DNA of 64,000 nucleotides from Pieris napi. Lineage: Eukaryota > Arthropoda > Insecta > Lepidoptera > Pieridae. Shown piece by piece: positions 48,365-62,647 of this stretch. The notes beneath the pieces are model-generated. The model was not told the DNA's origin, searched no databases, and worked only from the letters and a program-made list of their open reading frames with translations. The DNA lies in assembly GCF_905475465.1 (NCBI RefSeq), contig NC_062259.1, forward strand, positions 4,536,501 through 4,600,500, written 5' to 3'. Both the position numbers and the translations under genes were made by a program. Numbering within the stretch: the first letter of the stretch is position 1; each line of letters opens with the position of its first letter.

Positions 48365-49530
48365 GTAGGAATAATTCTACTTTTTTTTTAATTGACGCAA
48401 AGGTATTTCGAGCGCAATCCGGCAGAGACGGTTTCATGGTCGGACATAAATAAACTACACCGAAATACGATGTCAATACTCAGTTTGGATTCCCGGTTAA
48501 TGCCAGACTAATATAGGGACGTACTGCGGATATTTGACTGCATCCCTGTTTAAGTCAGAGGAACCTGATTCGATTGTATGTGACAAGAATTTTTAAAATA
48601 TTTTTATTGAAGGTTCTTTAGTTTTATATTACTGTTTTCTAAATATTATAAAAATAAATAATATGCGAAAGTTAATTGACGATGTAATTGTGTATTAAGT
48701 AAAGAAAGTATTCGTAGTATTTAAGTTTTTTTTTATAAAAACCAAAAATTTATTTAAAGAATTTTATATAGAACGCGATTTTCAAGTCTAAGAACGTGCG
48801 TGTGTTAAGGGTTAGAGAGAATTTTCTCTGTATGTGTACACTTACTCGTATGGTGAAGGAAAGGAAGGAAATATCTCCGATCTGCGATCCAAGACACGTT
48901 TACCAGAGTACGCTATAAACACTTCGTTATAAGGAAAAATATAAAATTACTTTCAATTAAATTATTCACTCTGTAAAAATAAAACAAATACGATGTTTCA
49001 CAAACATTTATTTATCCGCAGAACAATTTTGATATAAAATATAAATATATAAAATGTAAATGCAATTTGCTGGTTTAAGCATAAATAATGTAATACAATA
49101 TAGTAATAAATGATGCGCTGTTTATGATGGAATTCCAATATTGAAGTAATTTTCCGTTCTAACAGGAAATATTAGTTAAATTTATGAGTAGGTTTAAATG
49201 ACCTATAAGTGTATTTCAATGTTTGTAGACCTTTTTACGTATATCTGCTATATGATAGATAAGAAATGTCCAGTCGTATACACAATACCAATCGTTATTT
49301 CCTACGACTCGTTATTTATATAGAAACGATAGCCTAAATAAATCTACCACTAACTTGGTTATTTGGATATCTATATATCCGATAATGTCTAATCTGTCTC
49401 GCAAGCTCAGGAGTAGGGGCCGCAATTAAATTAGTGGTTTCGCCTTTAAAACACTTAATGTAATAGGCGTAGAAATATGTCTGCCCCATTCCCCAAGAGT
49501 CTACTGATTACGGCATACGGGACACAAACT
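48365..49530. other. Probable first intron or intergenic sequence
   Basis: A+T-rich, with no second exon that I can support. Confidence 0.4.
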
Positions 49531-49542
49531 TCTAAATAAGTA

Positions 49543-49797
49543 AAACAATAAATCAGTCGCGCTACAACCTTTTTAGGTCAGGGCCTCAGGCAAGTGATCA
49601 GCCTCCTGTGCCTGACACACGCCTACGACTTTTTTTAGTCAAAGGCAAGCCGGTTTCCTCACGATGCTTTCCTTCACCGTTCGATCGAATGTTAAATGCG
49701 CACATAGAAAGAAAGCCCATTGGCGCACAGCCGGGGATGGAACCCACGACCACAATGATGAGAGTCGCACGCTGAAGCCACTGGGCCAACAATGCTC
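49543..49797 (-). mobile_element. tRNA-derived SINE, full copy with 12-bp target duplication
   Basis: On the minus strand: gagcattgttggcccagtgg, an A-box/B-box head ('gtggtcgtgggttccatccc'), 'gtgaaggaaagcatcgtgag', 'gaaaccggcttgcctttgac', 'gcgtgtgtcaggcacaggag' and 'aaaaaggttgtagcgcgact'. The direct repeat tctaaataagta flanks it exactly (49531-49542 and 49798-49809), showing a fairly recent insertion. Confidence 0.9.
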
Positions 49798-49809
49798 TCT
49801 AAATAAGTA

Positions 49810-50195
49810 TTAATTGTGTTTTTAAATCTAAGCTAAGGATGTTTTTATTCTTAATATTCGGTGAATTCTCATACAATATAGGATATAGTTTCACAATTTC
49901 TACACGGTACATATTTAAATATTAACAACTATGAATACCTTATAAAATCCTATTTTCATAACACAAAGCACATAAATAGAAACAAGTTTATTATTTAATT
50001 TGACATTAAATTATGAAAATGGTAGAACGCATAATGACCATGTCACGGCCGACTAGATTTCTTGGCGTTAGACTAATTAGGTTATTAATTAACCATTAAT
50101 TAATGTGCATTATTTTAGTGTCAATATAAATTTTCTGACTTTATAAAATAATAGATAAACTGTCATAGATGTAATAGAAGGGTTCTTACTTGAAG
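49810..50195. other. Spacer, nothing recognised
   Basis: A+T-rich sequence between the SINE and the foldback element. Confidence 0.5.
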
Positions 50196-50436
50196 AGCCC
50201 TGCGATTCTGTAACTCACTTTTCGAACTCACACAGCGGTTTTCGGATCGGCGGTCGCTGTCAAATCAGTCGTGAAGCAGTCATTTTATGATTTGGCTGAA
50301 AAGGTGGGAGCTTGTAGTTTATTGTTTATTAGAATAACAAATCATAAAATGACTGCTTCACGACTGATTTCAGAGCGACCGCCGATGCGAAAACCACTGT
50401 GTGAGTTCAAAAAGTGAGTTACAGAATCGCAGGGCT
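50196..50436. mobile_element. Foldback MITE family A, copy 2 (241 bp, ~100-bp arms)
   Basis: It starts agccctgcgattctgtaact and ends agttacagaatcgcagggct. The arms are near-identical inverted copies out to about 100 bp each, meeting around a ~40-bp centre. The transcript would fold into a long hairpin. Confidence 0.92.
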
Positions 50437-52183
50437 GTACTGTTTAAATTTAAATTTAGAAAGTAGTTTTGTCAAATCATGAGTTATATAAATTTTATAT
50501 AATTTATATATTCTTAAATTACACAGTATCTACCACCATTCAATGAGATAAATCCAAAAATTGCCTTTCACGTTATCGAAAACTATAGCATTTCATGGTC
50601 TTCTAATATGTTTGGCACCCATCCCATGCTGTTAAGTGTTTATCCTTGGTAATAATCCAAGCCTCCACGGTGCTCCAAGGCTACCTATGTACAATTCTTG
50701 TCTGACTCAATATTAAAGTAGCTAACCTAACCTAACCTTACCAGGTGAATTGGACAGACATATTTCTGAATTCCACTTATTTATCTTACCGTCTGATAAG
50801 TATACGTCTGACGGGTAAAAAAATTGACTAATCCATTGAAGATTTTTTTTTAAATAACAAGTCATTTTTACACAAATATATAGTATTTACAATATTCTTA
50901 ACCTAAATAGCAATGATAATTAAAAATTGTTAAATAAAACAAATTTATAAGGGTACATAATTTTAATTAATCCAGGTGTATCGGTTCTTAGCGCTAAGGA
51001 TGGTTCCCGAATGTCATTACGTTTTTGACATACCGGAGTCACAGTTCTCTCGACTAAAAACAACAGCTCTAAGTTACATATTTAGTTTATATGCTAATTA
51101 TAGAATTGGGAAGTAGCTAACAGTTCGAAAATACCTGAATTCTATACAAGTTATAAAAACCTATGATCTTCGTAACTAATTAACAGATTCCGTGTAAAAT
51201 ACATAAATTCGTATAACCATCATAATTAGGTGATCTACACATATGTTTGACGTACCTTTGCAAAACTATTGCGCCATTATGCATTGCGATTTATCTGTGG
51301 TATAAAACCTGTATTTTTAATGGTATATTAATGTTGGTACATCGCTTCTGTGGTCAATTTGTCAAGAGGTTTTGGGCATAACTTGAAGCCATCATTTTTG
51401 GCAGCCCCTTTGGAGGTTTACGATTTCTCTTATACAATTGTTAAAATATTAAAGACTTTCAACTAATTATCATATGATATAGGGAACTTGGTTTTCTTCT
51501 TTACATCGACATTATTAAAAACCTTTATTTTGTCAATTTATAACCAGATGTATAACATTTCATGGCATTACAAAATGACTGATTTCCATGCAATCTTTCA
51601 TCCCTTATCTACGTAACAGACCTTAGTACTTTGACATATCTTAAGATAAAATATATATTAAGCCTTACTGCAGTGATTTTAATACTTGATTTCACATTCT
51701 TTTATAAGTTATTTGAGCTACAAATACCTAATTTCGAAGCATATTTGAACCGATATCGTAAACAACCAAAGTTGCGGGCTAGTTTTGTGATATATAACTT
51801 CGATTCGACAGGTTTTTTATTACACCTTATTATATATTGAATTGATTTTACTTGCGTAGCGAATTTTTTGCACGGCGATAGTTCATATTACAAAATTAAA
51901 ATTATTTTCTATTTCTCTAATATAATATATGAAAAGCTTAATATAAAGATGACATGTGTTGTAAGACTATACAGTATATAATATGTATCTGACAATAACA
52001 ACGGAATGAATGATTAAATGAAATTGATTGATCGAAATTATTTCCTTACTCATGTAATTAGAACTGTCACACAACTGTTATTAGGTATATGTAATTTTTA
52101 ATTACCTCTTTTATCTATCTTAAATGAACATTGGTAGAAAATATAATTGTAGGCAACGACGTTTTCATAGGTTTCTTCGGTCT
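50437..52183. other. Spacer, nothing recognised
   Basis: A+T-rich. Two CCTAA units at about 50723 are too few to call telomeric. Confidence 0.5.
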
Positions 52184-52243
52184 GCCTTGCGATTCTGTAA
52201 CTCACAGTGTGTGAGAGTTCGAAAAGTGAGTTACAGAATCGCA
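52184..52243. mobile_element. Foldback MITE family A, minimal copy (60 bp)
   Basis: gccttgcgattctgtaactc on the left faces agtgagttacagaatcgca on the right, with a 'gagttcgaaa' piece kept between. It is the same terminal sequence as copies 1 and 2 with nearly all the interior deleted. Confidence 0.88.
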
Positions 52244-55200
52244 ATTCTGTACCGGCTTCGCTCGCCTGTACATAATGTGCACATATTGTAATTTGGAGCT
52301 ATGACTTATTTCGCAAAAATATACATATCTGTATCAAAATCAAATGTGATGGGCTTTTGCGTATCCTTATTAAAAAGGAACTTTTAGACAAAAAAAATAT
52401 AATTATTGAAGTGCACAATGTTAATTCACACTAGGGTAAGCGTTACGGCAGTTTAATTATGACATAAAGGACTAGAAAACCATGGATGATTTTTTTATAG
52501 AATGGGGGAAATCTGACAGTCTCAATGCCAGTGGGTTCGCGATGCGTTGCTGGCCTTAATAATAGGTCCGGTATTTTATTGAAGGCCCCTAATTCATCAT
52601 CAATCATCACTCTTCTTCAGTGGTGGTGCGCGGCAATAACTGCCTTACAAATCGTTCAGTTGTGGAACGACGGACGTACGAAGAGATACGGTTGTAATTT
52701 CGTATCCAACAATAACAGATTCAAAGCTTTGTACTTCCTACACATATTATATAATAATTAAACTTAATAATTTATTCTTACGCAATTGTTCAAAGCTCAA
52801 TAACAGTTCTATTAACTATAAGTTCTGTACTTGACCTTGCTAGTGTAATTGATTGTCTCCTGCTGTGACGTTGAATTCTATCTGTCGCATATTTATTTTA
52901 ATTTCCTGATAGAATCTTGCATATAAATTATCAACCGACTTCAAAAAAATTGAAGGGAGAGGTTGTCAATTGAAGGTGAAATTTTCTTTCAGCTTAGCTC
53001 CTCCATCCGTGGCTCAAGGTGTCAAATAAAACTGATTTGTGCTAAATAGATCCCATAGGGCTTCGTAAATATTGTTTTTAATACTTTGCAATACGAGTCG
53101 ATACTTTGTAAAGGAATTTATTAAAGTTGAAGTCAGTTTTAGCTTAGAAAATTAGCGTAAAACTAAATCCTAAGTTTCTTAAATCTTTTCCAGTTATAAA
53201 CGATATTGCGATGTTTTCTGGTTCAGACAGAATATATGGGAAATACCTGCAAATATTTGCTGCGTGCGTGTATTCATTTCTAGCAAAGAATTCTAGTAAA
53301 AATACTTCTCCATAAAATCAACGAGGTTTGTCATGGCTGAACTGACTCGTTCATTAGAGCATAAACCCGTAGAGGTCATAATCTCCTCTTTCTTTGAAGT
53401 CGTTAAATCTTAAGAGAAATATTTTCCAGTCGTCAAAACAAATATGGCTGTTATTATTATTATAATATGACACTCTAGGAACTGGGCTGTGTTAAGAGAC
53501 AGGTATCTTAAAGATCTACTGTCAACAAACAAAGTCCAAAATAGAATTCCTAACACTCATTGTTCAATGATTGATTGAAGAATGATTTAAGCAATGTCGT
53601 TCATTCAGGAACGCGATCGACCTTCATTCATTAACACGCAATCCGAACAATGTATGTAGCATACAACTTACCCATGTACCTTATAATTTAAATTGGTTTA
53701 ATTAAAATAAGTAATAAATTGATTTATATCCTAATACGATATATAATTGTATTTAGTGTTTTATAAAGTGCAAATAGCGTAACAACGGATCCCTTTATAC
53801 TTCTCTAAGCACAGAGCAGCAACTTACTGGTTTTTTAACCTTGAAATCTCAAGTTTGAAATTCATGGATATTGTCTATGTGCGCAATTGACATTTAGCTA
53901 CAGGAAAATATCGCGAGTTAACCGGCGAGATTTAGGGAAAGATTATTTGTTTATTTATTGTATAATGAGACTTACCTTATGTAAAACACAAAAATACATA
54001 CAAAATGGATGTCAGACAGAGATTACCGACTTGCTTAATAAAATGCGTATGGGTAATAAAACTCCACAAGAAAAACGCAGATAAAGATTACACTAACGAT
54101 TTGGATTTATCGTACCAACTCAAAATGAAATTAAATCATAAATAAGTCTAGTATATTAACATTTTTTTTACAAAAATTCCGAAAGAATTAACAATTTCAT
54201 GCATTTTCTACAATCTATCGATTAATTATGTACCTAATTTTAAATGTTAAGTAATGACAATAATACAGGTCCAATTCAGTCCAAGGCAATGTTTTCTATG
54301 TCACGTAATTTGTTCTTGAGGACTTTTTTATGTACACAGATTATCACTGTAGTAATATCACTATAAATAAATGGTGGTTGGTGGTAGACGTGTAAAAATT
54401 ATATATATTATATACATATTAATTTAAAAAAAGTGGTTGGCCACCGTTAGGTTTATAAAAATATGTTTACGATATATTCAGACCTAGCCTGTAATAATTT
54501 CATAAAAAATGTATCACTATCTATATATTACATTGTTAGCTTAGTGAATAGCGATAATTGACCCTGAATATGCGAGTTCTTCCTCGTGCGATGGAAGAAA
54601 AACCCAGGCAAATATCTCAGACAGCAATCGATTTGCATTAAGACAACAAGGCTTATCTATGAGAATTACATTTCATTTTATTTAATTTTTTACCGGCTTT
54701 GCTTCTTAGCTGGGTTTGTTTTGTATTCTTTTCTAACAACTGTCTCAATATTGTATAAATAAGGGAAGTAGCGAGCCAACCCCAACACAAGTGTCTCTGA
54801 CTACTTACGGAGGCTGTCTCAACTCATGTATGTAAAATTTGAGATACAAATAAACATTTTCATTTCATTTCTTATCTATTTATCTATAAAACAACCTTTA
54901 AAAGGTCTTGGTCCTGAGTTTACGCATCCTCTACACACACTTAATGAAATAATAATTTGTTTTGAAACTCGAGCTTTACTGACTCGATGAATATGAAGGG
55001 ATCCCGAAGATTTAGTTGTGATACCGCGCCATTCCAATATTGCGGATATTGAAAAATAAAACGTCGATTGTTTTTAGAAGTTACAAAGTCATTCTCCCGA
55101 GATTCAAATTTAAAAACATATTAGACCGTTTAATAAAAATAAATGTTAGTGTAACGAATGGAACAATCGATTATGAGATTTAACGGTTGAACTACTTTCT

Positions 55201-58200
55201 GTTGATTCTATAATTAGTATTTATTTTAGAATAACATTTCTTGACCATATCCTATTCTAGTGTTGTATCTAATTCTTGTGTTCTTATTCTTCTGTGTTGC
55301 ATCGCAATGCATGAATCCGTGAGATTAGCTTTTTAGTTTGTTTTATTAATATATTTTATTATGTATTTTAGATAAAGGTTCTATAATATTTTTTCATAAG
55401 ATTTGGTTAAGCACGTCTTGCACTTTATCCACCGTATTTATTTTTTTAGCTTTTCCCTTACTATGGTTGCCTGGAAGAGATCGATTGTTAGCGATAGCGC
55501 CCGTTGCATCCCATACAATTTTTATGTATTATGTTATTTGTTTTGTATAAAATAAAATAAAATATTCTCTACATCTTAAAGAGACACTATACACTTCACG
55601 AAGGAAATCATTTATTTTTTGTTCTGTTGTTATTACTTTTACGTAGTTCGACAGTAATCTTGATAATATGAAAGAAATTGTATTAAATGTTTGGTAAGAA
55701 ATGAATATAGGGTTATATCAGTCCGTACGACCACCACGCCAGCTCTCTTTCCGCATGGATTTCTTAACCATTCGGAGAAAAGTCAAGCATCATTAAGAGT
55801 ATACAATTCTCTGATTGAAATGTTAGTAGATTTTTCTTTGAGCGCTGTGATTATGTAAAGTTAGTCCTTGCGTTCTCGCGATGGCTCATGGTATGAAGTC
55901 ACTTAGAACAACACGTTTATCATAATTTAATTCACGATATACCGTGCCCATTTCCCTCGCTATTCGCCTCGCTATAGCGGACATATGTAGACAACATAGT
56001 TGTACACGATAGGAGTATGAGGCTTGTGAAGGACGCCGACTTCGAATCCGGACGTACGCAACAGTCACTTGTTTCGTTATTAACAAGATAAACAGTAAAT
56101 ACAGCGCACTCCCCACTCTATGAAAGAACTTGATCGTAAAATTCACATTTAATAAATATAAAAACTATTTACAATATGTTCTGTGTCAAAATAAAACAGC
56201 AAAGCAACTAACAATATAGCAATTATATTGAAATAACCGCGACCGTTGAGTATTCGACGTAAAAATGGAAGATGCTAAATTAGGGTAAGAATTGAGTTAT
56301 GTATTTAAAGCGCTTTGTGATTTGGAAGTAACACGTTTGGAAAAAAACAAGAATGTGACTCATGCAATTATAGTTAACCGCTGTTTTTTACATTGCATTT
56401 TAAGGTCGATAGCATACGATTTTGTTAATAAACAATAAACAGTGACAGGTTTTTAAGAGGTTAATCTAAATTATCGCTTGTATCGGCCGTACCCTCAACC
56501 AGGCTATGGTACAAAAACATATTACTAATTAATAAAATTATAAACATTAAAGCTAAAATTATTAAGCTATAAATAATAAAACACATATATAATATTGAAA
56601 TACAGTGTAAAATCTTTATAACGTCATTGGTTTTGACGCAAAACTCTCTATATCAGAAATTTAGTAAAATTTGTTTGGTTTAACATGAAACCCATACTTA
56701 CCTCTTTATAATGCAACAGTACTTCTCTATTACGAAGAAATATTTTCATATTTAGATATCAACAACATACTTAAGTGTAATTATTTTTATAATCAGCTTA
56801 CAAAACTAAGCTATTGAGGTGTCAAAATTTCTAAGTAAGACACCTGAGGTCATAATTATTCTCAAATCAAGGGCGTAGAACGGAAGGGAAGAACTGGCAA
56901 TAAACTCTCCGCCACACTTTTTAGTCGCCATTTTTTTTACACAACCTTTGTAAGGAGCTGCAACCATTACACCATGTTCCACATGACATATTAAGTAATT
57001 AATAATAATAACATAAATTAAAAAAAAAAACAAAGACTTGTCCTCTATCAGCAGGAGACATGGTGAAATAGGAGCACGCACTTACATTCTCGTGGGAACA
57101 ACACGCAAACACATAGTCTAAATAATTAACATCACCGCATAGACGAATTCAAGTACGACCAGTCACCACAAGTAGCACCCGTTCACGAGTATGACACATT
57201 GTTGCAATAACACGTGTACCATTAGTCTTAGATAACATTGCCTGTAGGAAATTTTGGTCTCAGTTACTAAACGCACCATCGTCGCCTATCGTGTATAACG
57301 TCAGACAAAGTTAACAGAATATGTGCTTAGAATAATTTACCTATTGATGGTAATAAAATTAGAAATTTTTGTAATTGGTTGATTTTGTTTTGTTTTTTTT
57401 GCTCGTCCCTCCGTATAACCAAATCTCTCAATAACGAAAATATAAATTTTAAAAACGCAACCATTTGTTTTGTCGCTTGAACGCACTAATGTCAAGAATA
57501 TCTGCTAAACCGAATTGAAATAAATTTATAAATGTTAGAAAAAAAAAACTATACCATGACAATTATTAAAGTTGCAAAATCAACTTAACTTTGGTAAACA
57601 GCATGTCTGTTGCTTACTCAAATTTATCACGTGGAATGAGCACCAGAATTTTCTTGTATTGAAGATTATATTATGAATACAAGAAATTAAATAAAATATT
57701 TATTTACTAGCCATAAATACAATTTATATCCAGCCAAGGTCAGCCCTATGAGACGCAATCACTACTACTTTTTCTACGAAGCATTGAAAATTTTAATGTT
57801 TACATTATATAATATATATGTATTAATCAGTAATCTTATTATATTTATTATTTTCTTAGAACTATTTTTACTGTAGAGTGACTTATTTTTTTTCTTAGTG
57901 TGTGATTAGCTCTTGTTTGCACTATAAAGATTTGATGAAAAAATACATTAAACTCAAATTCATTTATTCATATATAGGTAACACAATGTACACTTATGAA
58001 CATCAAAAAATAAATACATACAGTTCTAATTTTACATTTACTGCCAGTTCTCAAATCAAGGGCGTAGAACGGAAGAGAAGAACTGGCAATATATATTATA
58101 TTTATAACTCAAGAGCGTCCAATACACGGATATCACCGTCCTTGTCAATCTTTTTCCACTTTCCCCATTAATTATTAGTAAGACTAGCCACGAAATGTTG

Positions 58201-60285
58201 CTAAACCAACAAATCCTTATATATAAGATTTTATTATTTTATTAACATTTATGGAAGTATGAAACGTTATTGTTTTATTTTATTTTTATAATATATCTTT
58301 ATACCTTGAGCGTTTCGTTCCTCATATAAAGATTGTCTTCGAAAGCAAATACATTTGCTAATCTGGGTTATCACAAACGGAACCTCGAGTTAATTGTCGG
58401 AAATCAGTGAATCCGGATTTTCCACAAAAGGTGCTCATTGAATTGCAAGTGACGCGACCAATTCACTACCATGTTCGGAATGTCATTAACTTTTCATTAC
58501 TTTTAGATTTCATGAATCAAACCACGTGTCACAAATCTAGTAATATCTCTTGATAAACAAATTCAATTTAAATATAATGACATTTTAAATCACAAATATA
58601 GAGTTATTAAAATATTAAATACTGTTACGGTTTAATAAGGTGCGCTGTTTATGAGTTTATTATTGAGAAATAGGAACGTGTTCTAACCAAAATTATTCCT
58701 TCAGTATAAGTCGAAATTAATATTTAGTATTTTTTATACTATTATCGCTTACATAATCAGTTAAAGTACTATATATAATTCTAGACGTAGCGTAAAAGTA
58801 ATGGATTGCTTGCAAACGTCATGAGGTATGTAATAATAATAATTAAAATTGTTAACAATGGAACTAACTGTCTAATAGCAATATATACTGGTATTTCCTA
58901 GTGTGAGTCTATTTCTTAGGAGTCACATTCATATACCTAATGTTTTCTAACCTCAATACCGAGAGTCACTTCAGTACTAAGTTCTCCTGAAGAGAGTTAA
59001 ACAGGTATTATGTACAACACTCTCTCAGCAGTCAGTCTGGAGCTAAGATAGCCTTCAAGAAATGTCCGATATCACAGAAAGTCGATCTACCTCCCCAGCT
59101 GTAGCGAAAGGTGAACTTCACCACTAGTCAGTAGGCACATGCGTCCTTTTTAGTAAAGATATCCCACGTATCCCGTTCCTTCCGATAAGAGCGTCAGCAA
59201 TGCACCTAATTTCGTGATACCGCCATTATGTCGAACATCTGTGCCAACTTGTAATGAAATCTATGGAAAAGATGAATCCTCGGCAATGGTAAAGTAGCCA
59301 TGTTGGTCGTCAAAACCCGAATTGTGATGGCGCTATTAGAAGATGTTGAAATGTATCTCCAGAATCTCATGAGATAAGCATGGCTGACTCTTTCTGGAGA
59401 ACTTTACACGCTTTATAATAATCATCAAGACCTTTATTCAACTAAAACCCTATTCAATATTCTCCCAATTCTCGAACACAATTTATTAGACGGTAATGAC
59501 TTCATTCGCAATTTAAATAATTTATTAATTATGTCTGTAAATACTATTCAAATGGTTGGTATAAAAAGTAATTGACATTTAAATATAATTAATTTTACAC
59601 CAAAAACGTGGTATTTTTCCATACAGCTTATTTTTATTATTGACGCATACATTAAAATATTTAATTCCGAACTCAACTGTGAAATGATAAATGTCCACCT
59701 AGGGGAAGTACCTCAAAGGATAATTTTTAATTTAAAGTTTCTGATGTTTTTGTAGGCATACATGTTAATATCGTTCACATTAAAAGTAGTTTTGTAGAAG
59801 AAAAAATTCTCGACAATTTTTAAATATATTATTTTAATAATCGTTCCATTGAAATAAATTTGAATTTTGAAATCAATTAACAGTTTATTTATTGTGTTGA
59901 AATTTTTTACGAAAAATTGTACTACAATTATACAGGTTCTTACCTGAAATAAATAAAGGCGTCATTTGTGGTTATTGTTTGTATTTAAGCCAGTTTGATT
60001 TCCGGTGGTAAAAAAATTGTTTACACTAGTTTTTCTTACGTTATATTTGGTATATAGTACTCTATGTCTCTATCTTATTTTACTTAATAAATTATGAAGT
60101 TAAATTACAGACAACCAAGCCATGTTTGTTATATTTTTTTACTATTCTAAAATTTTTCATTAAAAAAATACAGATATAAAAACAAAAATACACAATATGC
60201 AACAGTCATAAGCCTAAGAAAAACTGCGATATGCTTTTACAAATGTCTATAGAAAATATAGTGCAGTTTTGGCCTCACTAGGCCA
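52244..60285. other. Long A+T-rich stretch, no supported gene
   Basis: It may be intron of the gene starting at 48296, or intergenic. G+C-richer patches near 52530-52700 and 59030-59400 have no recognisable product. I find no RNA gene or defined repeat. Confidence 0.4.
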
Positions 60286-60556
60286 CGCCAAACCCACTGC
60301 TTGAATGTGTGACTCTCATGTGAGGTCGTAAGTTCGAACCCCGGCGGTGGACCAATGGACTTTTTATGTGCGCATTACATACTCGCTCGTACGGTGAAGG
60401 AGAAAAACGTAAGGAATCCGGCACGCCTTTGGTCGAAAAAGTCGACGGCGTGTGTTTACAGAGGGTTGATCATCAACTTGCCTTTTAGAAAAAAAAAAAG
60501 ATCACGAAACAAATACAGAAATCGGACAAGACCAACGCTTGTAGCGCAACAGAAGA
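60286..60556 (+). mobile_element. tRNA-derived SINE
   Basis: The order is a head with 'gtgtgactctcatgtgaggt', a clear B box in 'agttcgaaccccggcg', 'accaatggactttttatgtg', 'acggtgaaggagaaaaacgt', 'ggaatccggcacgcctttgg', then 'cttgccttttag' and 'cttgtagcgcaac'. It is the same family as 49543-49797, more diverged. Confidence 0.8.
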
Positions 60557-62420
60557 TTTATTTTTCTTGTTTTGCTTAATCAATTTTATTTTTTGGACAA
60601 AGATTTTAAGTATTTTTTTGTGGTACATATTCATAATTTATAGGTCTATCTATATTGCTCTCTTCTTTTTATGTGTAGGTGGAAATTCATAAACCACTGA
60701 ATTTGGAACAAGTTGGTAGCATGAATAGTTGCTTAAAGGCAATTGAATTGGGTTGCTTCTTATATCTTAGGGATATGATTTCATAAAATTATAGTGCTAC
60801 AAAGAAAACAAGCTACTTTTAAAATGAAATTTTAAAATATCGGTGCATTTTAAAACCAGTTCTAGTTCATCTGCCGTGACGTTGCTGATGACCCACTAAC
60901 CGATCCAGACTTCCGCGCTCCTGGCCAAGCGTCTGAAGGTTAAATTCAATTTCCACGAGTACAGTCACGCACGAAATTTACTAATTAAATACCACGGTTA
61001 AAGAAGAATAATTAAAGCTAACAATTAATAATTTGAATTATATATAACACGTCTTATCATAGAATCGTTAAAATGTAATTAATACAATGTTTTTTTCATG
61101 TTAATCTTTTAATATTATTCGTTACATTTATTTAGATGCGTACATTCGATTTTTAGCACAATTAATTATTAAAAATTCATTTTCTTAGATTTTTGAAGGA
61201 TTCGTTTTATTAAATTCCAAAAACGAATTAATATAAATAATAATATGTGCTAAAGTGATTATTATAGCATATATAGAAGAAGAATCTGAAATATTAGAGT
61301 GAATATAATACGCGACTGTACCAGCCATCGGATACGTGGACAGGAATAACCGTTTTACTGACAAACCCACGGTTTAAAGATACAAGCGACTCAAGAACTT
61401 CATTACATAATAACTCAATATCATAAGGGTCAATATTGACTGTGTACTCTGATTAACGGTGTAAATGAGCACTTTGTCAATTTTCTTTAAAAAGATATAT
61501 GTATTACTTAGTTATTACTTTATTATAATTAAATTTAAAGATAATTGTCCCGTAACTAAATAAATTTATTATTCCACCGGAAATCGAATTCGAATACACG
61601 CGCAACCTCACTAGCAAATTCATTGACATCAAAATATTATTATAATGTGTCATTAATATTTTTTTTATTTATTTAATTATACGTAATCTTACAGCTAACA
61701 AACATAGTATTATAAAACAAACACTTTAGACAGTACAGAAAGCCAAAACAGATTACATAGATAAACAATATTGTATACGAAAAATAAAACAAATAAGCAC
61801 ATCAATAGACAAAACTATATAAAGAAAACTGAAATTTAACATTTAAAACAACAAATAATACTTAATATTACAAATCTTAATATCTAAAATAAATTGTATC
61901 TTAAATGTTTCCAAGAGGTCCCTACCCTCAGTTCCTCCACAGAGTCGACCGGTTCAATCCGGATTTTAAAATCAGTAAGTTGTTTTTACGACAAATATGG
62001 GCATATTACCTTAACGCAATCTGAATATTAATGAATAGATCGTAAAAAGCATAATGGAAATACTCAATATGAATAAGAAAAACATATTTTACTTTGCCTC
62101 GATTTATAATTGTATCAAGTTAACACATTTACACCGTTAATTGTTAATTGTCATTATTAGGAAGCTTAATACCACCAGAATATCATCTACATATATTCTC
62201 TTTTGTCTCGTAAAACTTGAGAATGGCTGGAGCGATTTGGCTAATTATGATCTTGAAATATTTGTGGAAGTTCAGGGAAGTAATAATAAGTAAAGAAAAA
62301 TACTAAAAAGGACAATTTAATTTTGCAAATAAAACTTTTCCTAACTAGGGAAATATTTGATGTCTTTTGTTTTTAGAAATAACAAATTGTCATTTGGTTG
62401 TCATTTATTTATATGTTTAA
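60557..62420. other. Spacer with a possible retroelement 3' region
   Basis: 61655-61975 read on the minus strand looks like a 3' untranslated part of a retroelement (A+T-rich, ending in TTATTTAATTAAATAAA-like sequence). A G+C-richer patch at 60880-60965 is unexplained. Confidence 0.35.
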
Positions 62421-62647
62421 GGGTCTGTTTCACAATGTACGGATAAGTTCTAAATTAGCTATTTATTACTTATTGGTAGGATAAACACTATCGTTGCGTT
62501 TCACGACTGTCAGATAGCGCTATTCGTCACATAAATTCCATCAAAAGTTATGAGTCCGATGAAGTGTCAAATAGCACAATTTATCTTCCAAATAATTTAT
62601 GTGTTGCATAGCTATTTGGTACTTTATCCATACATTGTGAAGATTGC
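62421..62647. mobile_element. Harbinger-like MITE family B, second copy with eroded right end
   Basis: It starts gggtctgtttcacaatgta after taa and follows 46646-46884 closely to 'ccatacattgtgaa'. The last bases of the right inverted repeat are then replaced by gattgc. A taa at 62648-62650 follows, so the target duplication may survive. Confidence 0.82.

Noticed and set aside
50720..50740. Telomere-like cctaacctaac
   Set aside because: Only two full CCTAA units, far too few for an internal telomeric repeat.
55886..56146. Minus-strand 86-codon open frame with a hydrophobic, signal-peptide-like start and Cys-Cys motif
   Set aside because: Its first codon is GTG, not ATG, with an in-frame stop a few codons further upstream and no convincing acceptor. 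The first ATG is past the hydrophobic part. No family match came to mind, so it is not called a secreted peptide gene.
60880..60965. G+C-richer patch with a short open frame (DPLTDPDFRAPGQASEG)
   Set aside because: No good donor, no recognised domain, and no neighbouring exon of matching phase. More likely a repeat remnant.
61917..61970. Exon-like segment reading GPYPQFLHRVDRFNPDFKI with acceptor- and donor-like edges on the plus strand
   Set aside because: The same stretch sits at the end of what looks like a minus-strand retroelement 3' region. I could not join it in phase to any other exon, including the one at 48296-48364.
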